Shown here: positions 58,701-64,000 of the stretch, in pieces
How the letters are laid out: the number at the start of each line of letters is the position of its first letter
How positions within the stretch are numbered: position 1 is the first letter of the stretch
Source: Kryptolebias marmoratus
Taxonomy: Eukaryota > Chordata > Actinopteri > Cyprinodontiformes > Rivulidae
Length of the DNA: 64,000 nucleotides
Reading direction: 5' to 3'
Assembly: GCF_001649575.2 (NCBI RefSeq)
Contig: NC_051448.1
Coordinates: 21,421,204 to 21,485,203 of the forward strand
Position numbers and translations under genes: made by a program
The notes under the pieces: generated by a model
Told to the model about the DNA's origin: nothing
What the model saw: only the letters and a program-made list of their open reading frames with translations
Databases searched by the model: none

Positions 58701-61700
58701 ACAGGTTTGATACAGTTCTGGACATCACTGCATGGACTCAGGAACACTTCCACAAATTATTGTCTGTAAACACAGTTCACCATGCCAATCCCAAATGCTA
58801 GTTAAAGCTCTATAATGCAAAAATGAAGCCATATGTGAACACCATCCAGAAACACTGCTGGACCAAAGCTCATTTATGGACTGACGCAAAGTGAAAACTG
58901 TTATGTGGTCAGATAAATTGAAATTGTACTTCCCCCCCCCCTTTTTTCCTCCTTCATACTAAAGAGGAGATGGACAATCCAGCCTTTTATCAGCACACAG
59001 CTGAAAAGCTTGCCTGTCTGATGGTACGGGGGTGCATTAGGGCCTCTGGCATGGGCAGCTTACACATCTTCAAAGACACTATCAATCCAGAAAAGTATAT
59101 ACAGGTTTTGGAACATCTGCTCCCATTCAGTAAAGAAGACTCAGATCACAGGACTACCTAGGACTGTTGAACTGTTAGATTCTTACGTCAGACAAGAATG
59201 TGACAACATTCCCTCTAAAACCTCCAGCAGCTTGGCTCTTCAGTTTCTAGATGTTTATAGAGTGTGGGAAGGCTTCACAGTAAGAAACAGGGACCTGTTT
59301 CATATTTTATGAAATATTTTGCTGCCATAAAATTCGAAACTACATTATTTTTTCTAAAGAAACAGTACAATTTCTTAGTTAAAAGATTTTACAGATGCAT
59401 TTACTATATTTCATTGTGAATAAAATGTGGTTTAAAGATATTTACAAATTATTTATATTTAGTTTTTTATTTATATTTTTTGCACAAAATATTAACTTTT
59501 TTGGAACTGGTGTTGTATATTAAAACATAAGTGATGCCTCAGACTATTGTATTTTTTGTTATGTTATCTCCCACTAACACTTTTATTTCTCTCTGTCTAT
59601 CTCTCTCTCAATATTCCTTTCCTTTTTCCCCCTCCTTTTCACCATCTTTGTTTTTTCCATTTCATGGCTTTTGTTTTGTCCTCCCCATTATCCGTCTTGC
59701 TTTCTGCTCCCTACCTAGTGACGGGAAAACCCTTTTTTGTTGTATCTAGTTTCTCCCATCGCTGGTTGTTTGGCTGGAATGGCTGTCGATTCTATGGCTG
59801 GACAGGCTTTTTCTTTGGTTGTGGAAGCCTCATCACAATGACTGTGGTGAGCCTTGACCGGTACCTCAAGATCTGCCATCTTAGATATGGTGAGTCAGAA
59901 AAATTACAAAAGTGTTTGAATTTGTTGTTTCTTTACAGATGGTATGAAAAAATAACAGTTGAATGTGTTCTAACTTTCCAGTAAAAAAAATATATATATT
60001 TTGTCAAATGTTTAAGTGGGTTTTAGTTTTAAAGATATGAACAATTAATATCTTACATGTTGTAGATGGGTCTTTGAATGACCTAGTTTGGAGAAAGAGT
60101 TTAGGTCCAACAAGACTAACAAGCTAATGGCTAGTTTGAATGCAGCTAAAAACAAAGTAGGTTGCTGCCATTTTAAAACAACTCAAATCTCCAAAATTCC
60201 ACAGCACTACTGTTGTCAGTTTATCAACACGTTTGTTTCTTTTAATATATTTTAAGGCAATGATGAGCTAATTCTAGATTGTCCAAGTCCTATTTTTAAA
60301 GTAGGTTGTTGCTGTCTTAAAACAATTCCAATTTTCTAAATTTCATGATTGGTCAAGGCAGATGCCTGCCCATCTGGAGCCTAGTTCTGTTGGAGGTTTT
60401 TTTCCTGTTTAAAGGGAGTTCTTCTTTTCCACTGTCACCAATGTGTTGATCAGGATGGGAAACTGTAACGCAGTGAAGATTCAGTGCAATCTGTTGGCCT
60501 CCTTAGATACATTTCTTTTACTAACTGGCTTTTTATAATGCATACATGTTTTTGTACAGTGCTCTGAGATGACCTTTGTTGTGAATTTGAGCAACATAAA
60601 TAAGCTGAGTTGAACTGAATTTATGCAAATGCTGCTATTTACTGTAAACTTGTTAAGGTGTGGCATGGCAAACCTAAACTCAAGGTGAGGTAAAAAAATA
60701 AGAACTAATTTGGTCTTGGCTAATTTCACGTTACTTTTTAGTTTGTCAGACATAAATCATTTTTCTACAAATTGAGGCCTAGAAAAGCAATTTACAACTG
60801 GTGGTAAGATAATATTGTTCACAGCTGTTACACAGAAACCCACTTCAAAATGGCCAAATTATCTCTTTAAGGTTTATTCACTGGACAATATGTCAGTGCA
60901 CTGAATTATGTTTGACCTTAGTACACTCCTGATCAAAATCTTAAGACCAGTCAAAAAATTGCAAGAATTTGCATTTTGCACTATTGGATCTTAAGAAGGT
61001 TCTAAGTAGAGCTTCACAATGTTAAAGGAAAAAATCAGTGCAAGAGACAAGAACTTTTGAGCAGGGAATTNNNNNNNNNNNNNNNNNNNNNNNNNNNNNN
61101 NNNNNNNNNNNNNNNNNNNNNNNNNNNNNNNNNNNNNNNNNNNNNNNNNNNNNNNNNNNNNNNNNNNNNNNNNNNNNNNNNNNNNNNNNNNNNNNNNNNN
61201 NNNNNNNNNNNNNNNNNNNNNNNNNNNNNNNNNNNNNNNNNNNNNNNNNNNNNNNNNNNNNNNNNNNNNNNNNNNNNNNNNNNNNNNNNNNNNNNNNNNN
61301 NNNNNNNNNNNNNNNNNNNNNNNNNNNNNNNNNNNNNNNNNNNNNNNNNNNNNNNNNNNNNNNNNNNNNNNNNNNNNNNNNNNNNNNNNNNNNNNNNNNN
61401 NNNNNNNNNNNNNNNNNNNNNNNNNNNNNNNNNNNNNNNNNNNNNNNNNNNNNNNNNNNNNNNNNNNNNNNNNNNNNNNNNNNNNNNNNNNNNNNNNNNN
61501 NNNNNNNNNNNNNNNNNNNNNNNNNNNNNNNNNNNNNNNNNNNNNNNNNNNNNNNNNNNNNNNNNNNNNNNNNNNNNNNNNNNNNNNNNNNNNNNNNNNN
61601 NNNNNNNNNNNNNNNNNNNNNNNNNNNNNNNNNNNNNNNNNNNNNNNNNNNNNNNNNNNNNNNNNNNNNNNNNNNNNNNNNNNNNNNNNNNNNNNNNNNN

Positions 61701-63515
61701 NNNNNNNNNNNNNNNNNNNNNNNNNNNNNNNNNNNNNNNNNNNNNNNNNNNNNNNNNNNNNNNNNNNNNNNNNNNNNNNNNNNNNNNNNNNNNNNNNNNN
61801 NNNNNNNNNNNNNNNNNNNNNNNNNNNNNNNNNNNNNNNNNNNNNNNNNNNNNNNNNNNNNNNNNNNNNAGTTCTTCCAAGAGAACAACATCACTCTTTT
61901 GGACCATCCTGCATGTTCCCCGGATCTAAACCCAATTGAGAACATTTGGGGATGGATGGCAAGGGAAGTTTACAAAACTGACATTAGTTCCAGACAGTGG
62001 ATGCCCTTCGTGAAGCCATCTTCAACACTTGAAGCAACGTTCCCACTAGCCTCCTGAAAACACTGGCATCAAGCATGCCTAAACGATTGTTTGAAGTCAT
62101 CAACAAGAATGGTGGAGCTACTCATTACTGAGTCCTTTTTTTTGACACTTTGATTTCTGTTTTGGGGGGTTTTCGTTTTTTTTTTTAGCTATGGTCTTAA
62201 ACTTTTGATCAGCTGCAAAAATCATGTTTGAGTGAAATGCAGTTTTCAATTAATTCCCCACTCAAAACTTTGTCTCTTACGCTGAGTTCTTCTTTTAACA
62301 TTGTGAAGCTCTACTTAGAACCTTCTTAAGATCCAATAGTGCAAAATGCAAATTTTTGCAATTTTTTGACTGGTCTTAAGATTTTGATCAGGAGTGTATA
62401 AGATCACCTTGTTAGCATAACACCAGACTGTTGGAACTCGAAGTACAACTTCAACTCCAACACTTGTTGTAGAAGGTTTTTTTTAAATAACCAGTTGATT
62501 TTAGCTTCAGCTAACAGACAGCATTAGTCTCCAAAGAACACAAGTAATGGCAATGCTAATTCAAAGTCATTATCTAATTCTTTACTTTAACAACAGAAAA
62601 TTGCTTTAAAACCTCTTACTGCCAATCATGTTCAGCAGTTGACAATGAAATTGCTAAATGCAGGCAGCTAGACCAAACCTAATTGTCTTTGTCTTAAAAA
62701 ATTTGAATGCTTAAACTGAAGACAACTCTGATTTTGAGTATCACATATTTATAGTAAGTGTTTTTGCAGTTTTTTTAATCAGCTTTTTTTTCTATTTTAC
62801 TCCCAGGCACATGGTTGAAACGCCATCACACCTTCATATGCCTGGCCTTTGTTTGGGCGTATTCAATCTTTTGGGCCACTATGCCTCTGGTTGGCTGGGG
62901 GAACTATGCCCCGGAGCCATTTGGGACCTCTTGCACTCTGGACTGGTGGCTTGCACAAGCTACTGTTTCCGGCCAAAGCTTTGTGATGGCCATGCTTTTC
63001 TTCTGTCTTATTCTCCCTGCTGGAATCATTGTTTTCTCCTATGTCATGATCATTTACAAGGTCAAGTCTTCCTCTAAGGAAGTTTCACACTATGATGCCC
63101 GCATCAAAAACAACCACAACCTTGAGATCAAACTGACAAAGGTGAGTTAGACAATGGAGATCAGTTGGGGAAAGTTTAATTACTGTAGACACTGAAAAAA
63201 AAAACAATCCAGAAGTGCTCATAAAAAAGATGGCAATCTGTTATCTGATTGTTTTCTATGGTCTCCCAGGTAGCAATGCTCATCTGTGCAGGGTTCTTGA
63301 CAGCTTGGATCCCTTATGCAGTGGTTTCGGTTGTGTCAGCATTCGGTGAGCCGGACTCAGTCCCCATCCCCGTGTCTGTTGTTCCTACATTGTTGGCCAA
63401 GTCCTCAGCGATGTACAACCCCATCATCTACCAGCTTGTGGGTCTGAAATGCCCATTTTCATCCAGCTGTTGCAAGGTCATGAAGAAACAAAAGCATTTT
63501 CGACAGACAAGGTAA
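37605..63515 (+). CDS. opn5: Opsin 5 (neuropsin), four exons visible, first exon not found
   Basis: Non-visual opsin, a G-protein-coupled receptor that binds retinal and in other vertebrates responds to UV/violet light. Exons 37605-37724, 59719-59889, 62807-63141 and 63270-63511/63515 join in phase to about 289 residues. Visible features are: the TM1 end GNGYVIYM; TM2 VNLAIFDFGISV-TGKPF; TM3 with cysteine 110 and DRY in SLDRYLKI; ECL2 PEPFGTSCTLDWW, with the disulfide cysteine and a Glu at the 181 position (bovine numbering), while the 113 position is Tyr; TM6 KVAMLICAGFLTAWIPYAVV; TM7 LLAKSSAMYNPIIYQ with the Schiff-base lysine and NPxxY. Similarity to vertebrate OPN5 is high throughout. The N-terminus and first part of TM1 (about 45 residues in mammals) must come from an exon not recognised between 29.6 and 37.6 kb or lost in a gap. 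Confidence 0.95.
37725..38453. other. opn5 intron start, nothing recognised
   Basis: The first part of the roughly 22-kb opn5 intron; no repeat with definable ends. A minus-strand frame at 37639-38031 overlaps the exon and is a shadow. Confidence 0.4.
38440..38483. mobile_element. piggyBac-like MITE end with TTAA
   Basis: The complement of this end reads TTAACCCTCCTATGGCTTTT followed by the palindrome TTGGGTCAAATTGACCCAA. This is a recognised fish TTAA-type terminus. The opposite end was not found. Confidence 0.6.
38890..39188 (+). repeat. Second copy of duplicated non-coding segment (see 3580-3890)
   Basis: Same word order as the cd2ap intron copy: GTGCAACAC, CGTCTCCCTTG, CATGACAAAT, ACAAAGTTGCTGTGCATC, then CAGTCTTACCTTTTCACATG. 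Roughly three quarters of bases appear to agree by eye. Orientation is the same. Confidence 0.65.
39189..40176. other. opn5 intron, nothing recognised
   Basis: AT-rich DNA; short frames only. Confidence 0.4.
40177..43367 (+). mobile_element. LINE reverse transcriptase relic, split by a piggyBac insertion
   Basis: The left part (40177-40457) encodes VDKFVFWCDSHKLQINTSKT and ends SPIAIHGCSI. The right part (42632-43367) resumes with QVTSFKYLGVYLDGNLCWRT, then RLYFLRLLRLCG and ILRYVITGWFGNL. These are consecutive blocks of the C-terminal half of a non-LTR reverse transcriptase (the KYLGV motif follows the SKTE/HG block). The 3' end is AATAAATTATCTTATCTTATCTTAC, a short tandem tail typical of fish LINEs. 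The upstream catalytic FADD region is absent. Confidence 0.9.
40462..42627 (+). mobile_element. piggyBac-type element, non-autonomous, with TTAA duplication
   Basis: Exact TTAA flanks at 40458-40461 and 42628-42631. The ends CTCCTTACCACAC and the complement of GTGCTAAGGGG (CCCCTTAGCAC) are inverted. Inside, about 40907-41020, a frame reads KYTTDEVLELVKKRNSDFLD and DISDKKSDAFLEG, the N-terminus of a piggyBac transposase preceded by an ATG region, and then a stop. The catalytic core is missing, so it is an internally deleted derivative that kept the promoter side. A single N is at 42223. Confidence 0.88.
43368..44090 (+). other. Possible LTR-retroelement internal remnant
   Basis: Sequence with an 88-codon open frame at 43654-43920 (GITQPVVTGEEDGQDFLFVQ) that I do not recognise. 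It lies directly before LTR-like sequence. The composition is less AT-rich than the surroundings. A retroelement origin is a guess. Confidence 0.25.
44091..44660 (+). mobile_element. LTR-like sequence
   Basis: It shows a purine tract CAGGGGGAGGGACAAGG, a polyadenylation signal AATAAAGTTTGGCCGTGAGG and a following T/C/G-rich CTCCTGGGTCCTTTCCTGCG stretch, then a second AATAAAGG. This arrangement resembles U3-R-U5 of a retroviral-type LTR. No second LTR, primer binding site or pol gene was identified, so it may be a solo LTR or unrelated. Confidence 0.35.
44552..44625. mobile_element. 74-base TTAA-flanked mini-element
   Basis: The ends CCCTCTCAGGC and the complement of GCCTTGAGAGGG (CCCTCTCAAGGC) are inverted. 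TTAA occurs on both sides (44548-44551, 44626-44629). This fits a minimal piggyBac-type MITE; it can be removed in silico to leave one TTAA. Confidence 0.75.
44661..45640. other. opn5 intron, nothing recognised
   Basis: Moderate GC content and no recognisable open frame or repeat ends, though it may continue the LTR-like unit. Confidence 0.35.
45641..46110 (+). mobile_element. hAT MITE fragment (TAGGGATGCACCAATAC family)
   Basis: It begins TAGGGATGCACCAATACCAC, then AGCAAGTACAGGTACTTACA, CTCATACCAAGTACTGATAC, the widespread fish hAT-type repeat. The matching right terminus GTATCGGTGCATCCCTA was not found, so the element is truncated. Confidence 0.75.
46111..47404. other. opn5 intron, nothing recognised
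   Basis: AT-rich; a short TTGAACTTGAACTTGAACTTGA repeat lies at 46983-47005. No gene or element was recognised. Confidence 0.4.
47405..47570. repeat. Fish dispersed repeat fragment (CTCTCAGCTACAAC family)
   Basis: GGACTCTCAGCTACAACCTC, TTAGCTCAATATCCGCAAAA and AAAGGTTAATCCGTTGGAGA recur, in part, at 53392-53450 and 36660-36750. Confidence 0.55.
47571..47905 (-). mobile_element. Penelope-like repeat fragment with conserved hairpin, copy 2
   Basis: On the minus strand it shows hairpin GCTTCTC-AGAT-GAGAAGC (47672-47689), then GAAACATCTTCATATACAGA, a T-rich tract, CATGTCCTGGATGACTGAGA and ATCTACACCAG. This is colinear with 21250-21345. GTATCAGGCTTAATGCTCCG at about 47856 is also shared, but in the opposite relative orientation. 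Confidence 0.55.
48166..49480. mobile_element. hAT MITE (CAGTGGTGGAGAAAGTACTC family)
   Basis: The left end CAGTGGTGGAGAAAGTACTC continues TTAAGTAGTTTTAAAAGCCA. The right side (49355-49475) reads GTAGTGGAGTAAAAATAGAA and ACAGATACACAAAAATTGTA, the inverted counterpart rich in AAGTA. It is a common fish hAT family; the extreme right end is missing. A perfect 42-base tandem duplication lies inside at 48257-48340. Confidence 0.85.
48257..48340. repeat. Perfect 42-base tandem duplication
   Basis: Unit TACTTTTACTTTTACTTGAG...GCGTATTAG occurs at 48257-48298 and again at 48299-48340 without a mismatch, inside the hAT MITE. Confidence 0.95.
49481..52095. other. opn5 intron with fragments of a common fish repeat
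   Basis: Two parts, about 50330-50450 (AAATCAATTTTATACTGACT, then AGGAGTGATACTAGGCTC) and 51530-51790 (AACCAGCTGCAGACAGAACA, then AAATCATTGTTAGAAAGAAT), match a single abundant teleost repeat in the same order. The rest is AT-rich and unrecognised. Confidence 0.5.
52096..52305. mobile_element. MITE rich in AGAGCTGG/AGCCAGCTC words
   Basis: TTAATGATGGGTCCAATAGT opens a stretch of repeated GAGCTGGTTC, CCAGCTCTTT and GAGCCAGCTC words, and CCACTAGTCGTCATT closes it. The pattern is typical of a fish hAT-derived MITE with internal short inverted repeats. Exact ends are not fixed. Confidence 0.55.
52306..53579. other. opn5 intron, nothing recognised
   Basis: AT-rich with a GT-rich patch near 52677-52705 and an AAG-rich run at 53185-53208. 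A 112-codon minus-strand frame (52318-52656) has no recognisable motif. Confidence 0.4.
53580..54480 (-). mobile_element. LINE reverse transcriptase relic, antisense
   Basis: On the minus strand, from high to low coordinates, one reads pieces of a fish LINE RT: a region resembling the block before LFKKGDRR, an AVMRISISKSEVIALCWLRV piece, then MMPQVEAYKYLGVLLTREGR, TKHKIDRRIDATSTILHTLY and WSVVVKRELTGKQSSLLTSL. Numerous frameshifts are present, and an internal part including the FADD box is damaged or deleted. The 224-codon plus-strand frame here is its mirror image. Confidence 0.88.
54481..55899. other. opn5 intron, nothing recognised
   Basis: AT-rich; short frames only. Confidence 0.4.
55900..56780 (+). 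repeat. GC-rich dispersed repeat island
   Basis: A block at about 55935-56345 is strongly G+C rich with G-runs (GGGGCCGGCGGGGCC, CTGCGGGGGGCCTCC) in an otherwise AT-rich intron. A T-rich 3' half follows (TGTTGTTGTGGATTC, then CCTCCATCTCTTTTCCCC) and an AATAAA-rich end near 56697-56725. I recall this two-part architecture from an abundant teleost repeat; its class is uncertain. Open frames on both strands reflect base composition. Confidence 0.55.
56781..57429. other. opn5 intron, nothing recognised
   Basis: AT-rich; no supported feature. Confidence 0.4.
57430..59525 (+). mobile_element. Tc1-like DNA transposon relic, interrupted
   Basis: The left end contains GTTGTGTTAAATGTGAACAA and AATGCAATGATTTGCAAATC, common fish transposon termini; the right end is TTTTTTGGAACTGGTGTTGT. 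Between them, plus-strand remnants read VRGCIRASGMGSLHIFKDTI and NPEKYIQVLEHLLP (58970-59161), a transposase core, with many breaks. A foreign segment of about 700 bases interrupts it at 57735-58428. Confidence 0.75.
57735..58428. mobile_element. Unclassified insertion within the Tc1-like relic
   Basis: The surrounding relic reads through AAAGAGCATTCTGGA on one side and TCTCAAAAGTAAAGATAAGC on the other. The intervening block has several AGGTAAG/GGTGAGT words and CACCTGATCTCCTGATGAGC, resembling an LTR or other fish repeat. Ends were not resolved and no coding region was seen. Confidence 0.45.
59719..59889 (+). CDS. opn5: opn5 exon: TM2 end, ECL1, TM3
   Basis: Acceptor CTACCTAG ends at 59718 and donor GTGAGT starts at 59890; phase 1 on both sides. 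It reads TGKPFFVVSSFSHRWLFGWN, then GCRFYGWTGFFFGCGSLITM and SLDRYLKICHLRYG. It carries the TM3 disulfide cysteine, the DRY motif and the TM2 lysine in GKPF, a position reported (from memory) to matter for UV tuning of OPN5. Confidence 0.96.
60005..60854. mobile_element. Foldback MITE family, copy 2, with nested repeat
   Basis: The left arm TTAAGTGGGTTTTAGTTTTA, then TATCTTACATGTTGTAGATG, and the right arm, complement TTTTGAAGTGGGTTTCTGTG, then ATTATCTTACCACCAGTTGT, are inverted. It is colinear with the ends of 25239-26178. A dispersed repeat occupies 60345-60625. Confidence 0.7.
60345..60625 (+). repeat. Teleost SINE/LINE-3'-like repeat nested in foldback element
   Basis: GGCAGATGCCTGCCCATCTG, TGTTGGAGGTTTTTTTCCTG, AAAGGGAGTTCTTCTTTTCC and TGAGCAACATAAATAAGCTG follow a very common fish repeat that ends in AATAAA(A)TTGAATTGAATT-type sequence. 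Confidence 0.85.
60924..62396 (+). mobile_element. Tc1/mariner element with long, nearly identical inverted repeats
   Basis: The ends begin CACTCCTGATCAAAATCTTA on both strands, with TA at 60922-60923 and 62397-62398. The first roughly 110 bases of each arm agree almost completely, showing recent insertion. Right of the gap the plus strand reads FFQENNITLLDHPACSPDLN and PIENIWGWMAREVYK, the end of a Tc1 transposase catalytic core, although a frameshift or stop follows. Most of the gene is hidden by 799 N. Confidence 0.95.
61071..61869. other. Assembly gap (799 N)
   Basis: Run of N inside the Tc1 element, probably collapsed because of its high copy number. The four long N-filled frames across it are not genes. 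Confidence 0.99.
62399..62806. other. opn5 intron end, nothing recognised
   Basis: AT-rich; ends in the pyrimidine tract before the TM4 exon. Confidence 0.4.
62807..63141 (+). CDS. opn5: opn5 exon: TM4, ECL2, TM5, ICL3
   Basis: Acceptor TACTCCCAG ends at 62806 and donor GTGAGT starts at 63142. It begins TWLKRHHTFICLAFVWAYSI (TM4), continues through MPLVGWGNYAPEPFGTSCTL and DWWLAQATVSGQSFVMAM (ECL2/TM5) and ends in NNHNLEIKLTK before TM6. It leaves in phase 0. Confidence 0.97.
63270..63515 (+). CDS. opn5: opn5 exon: TM6, TM7 and start of C-tail
   Basis: Acceptor TCTCCCAG ends at 63269. It reads VAMLICAGFLTAWIPYAVVS (TM6), then VVPTLLAKSSAMYNPIIYQL (TM7 with retinal-binding Lys), a CPFSSSCCK cysteine cluster that could be palmitoylated, and KKQKHFRQTR followed by TAA at 63513-63515. 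The same bases form a good donor, CAAG|GTAACT at 63511/63512, so this may be an internal exon with the rest of the C-tail beyond the window; mammalian OPN5 has a longer tail. Either ending is possible. Confidence 0.93.
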   Translation, partial: VAMLICAGFLTAWIPYAVVSVVSAFGEPDSVPIPVSVVPTLLAKSSAMYNPIIYQLVGLKCPFSSSCCKVMKKQKHFRQTR

Positions 63516-63792
63516 CTTGTGTGTGTTGGTTAGCTATTTCCAAAAAATGAAGATATCTGCTAAAACAAATTGAAATTAGGCTAGAAGATTTCCTACATTA
63601 CTCAGCCCATTTCTGACTTTATTATGTAACTTTTAGGTTCAGCTCTCTATGTCATGGTTTTTGGTGTTTGTGTAAACTTCTGTTTTGTTTCTGGTTTTCT
63701 GTTAGTTTCTGTGTTCATGCCCTGTCACTCTCCACCTCCCCAGTACTTTTCCTGTTATGTCTGCCACGCCCATCTCCACCTGCTTGTAATTA

Positions 63793-64000
63793 CAGGTGCT
63801 GGTCATAAAATTAGAATATCATGAAAAAGTAGATTGATTTCAGTAATTGCATTTAAAAAGTGAAACTTGTATATTATATTTATACATTACATACAAACTC
63901 ATATATTTCAAATGTTTATTTCGTTTAATTTTGATGATTACAAATGACAACAAATGAAAATCTCAAATTCATCATATCAGAAAATTAGAATCTTGTGAAA
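63793..64000. mobile_element. Tc1-type inverted repeat, cut by window end
   Basis: After TA at 63791-63792 comes CAGGTGCTGGTCATAAAATT, AGAATATCATGAAAAAGTAG and AATTGCATTTAAAAAGTGAA, the long terminal repeat of a familiar fish Tc1 family. The transposase would lie beyond the window. Confidence 0.8.

Noticed and set aside
61022..62057. 290-339 codon frames across the gap
   Set aside because: Almost entirely N; only the last roughly 60 residues on the plus strand are real transposase sequence.

Overview
The window reads as a gene-poor, transposon-rich stretch of a teleost fish chromosome. The evidence is vertebrate multi-exon genes with large introns, many fish-type dispersed repeats (Tc1/mariner, hAT, piggyBac, PIF/Harbinger-like MITEs, LINEs, Penelope-like fragments), tri- and tetranucleotide microsatellites, and three runs of N (22071-22170, 33183-33282, 61071-61869) plus one single N at 42223, which mark assembly gaps. 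No bacterial-type operons, CRISPR arrays or replication origins were seen.

Two protein genes are recognised, both on the + strand. The first (1-28139) is the 3' half of cd2ap, the CD2-associated adaptor. Eleven exons can be chained in frame from the end of the third SH3 domain, through proline/lysine-rich linkers and a perfect capping-protein-interaction (CPI) motif, to a C-terminal coiled coil and stop codon (324 residues in the window). Its 3' UTR probably ends near 29575. The second (37605-63515) is opn5 (neuropsin), a UV/violet-sensing opsin. Four exons cover the rest of TM1 to beyond TM7, with the retinal-binding lysine, DRY, NPxxY, the disulfide cysteines and a Glu at the position of the 181 counterion. 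Its first coding exon was not found, and its intron between the first two visible exons is about 22 kb. CD2AP and OPN5 lie close together on human 6p12.3, so the gene pair supports both identifications.

Layout: 1-29.6 kb is cd2ap, with introns holding Tc1 relics (7.3, 9.2, 12.9-14.1, 18.3-19.2, 26.6-27.7 kb), Harbinger-like and hAT elements (7.7-8.4, 11.5-12.2, 20.6, 21.9-23.2 kb), a LINE endonuclease fragment (3.9-4.8 kb) and a 63-base perfect palindrome (25.3 kb). The stretch 29.6-37.6 kb is intergenic and holds a second copy of the 12.9-kb Tc1 family, a tRNA-Lys-like sequence on the minus strand and a GATA microsatellite. The stretch 37.6-63.5 kb is opn5. Its giant intron contains a LINE whose reverse transcriptase is split by a 2.2-kb piggyBac-type insertion (40.5-42.6 kb), a 74-base TTAA-flanked mini-element inside LTR-like sequence (44.6 kb), hAT MITEs (45.6, 48.2 kb), an antisense LINE RT (53.6-54.5 kb), a GC-rich repeat island (56 kb) and a nested Tc1-like relic (57.4-59.5 kb). 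The next opn5 intron holds a Tc1 element with nearly identical inverted repeats of over 100 bases. The window ends inside the inverted repeat of yet another Tc1-type element.

The two genes do not work in one pathway: cd2ap links receptors and endocytosis to actin, while opn5 is a photoreceptor GPCR. What stands out is nested insertion history and several structured non-coding sequences, not an obvious new gene system.
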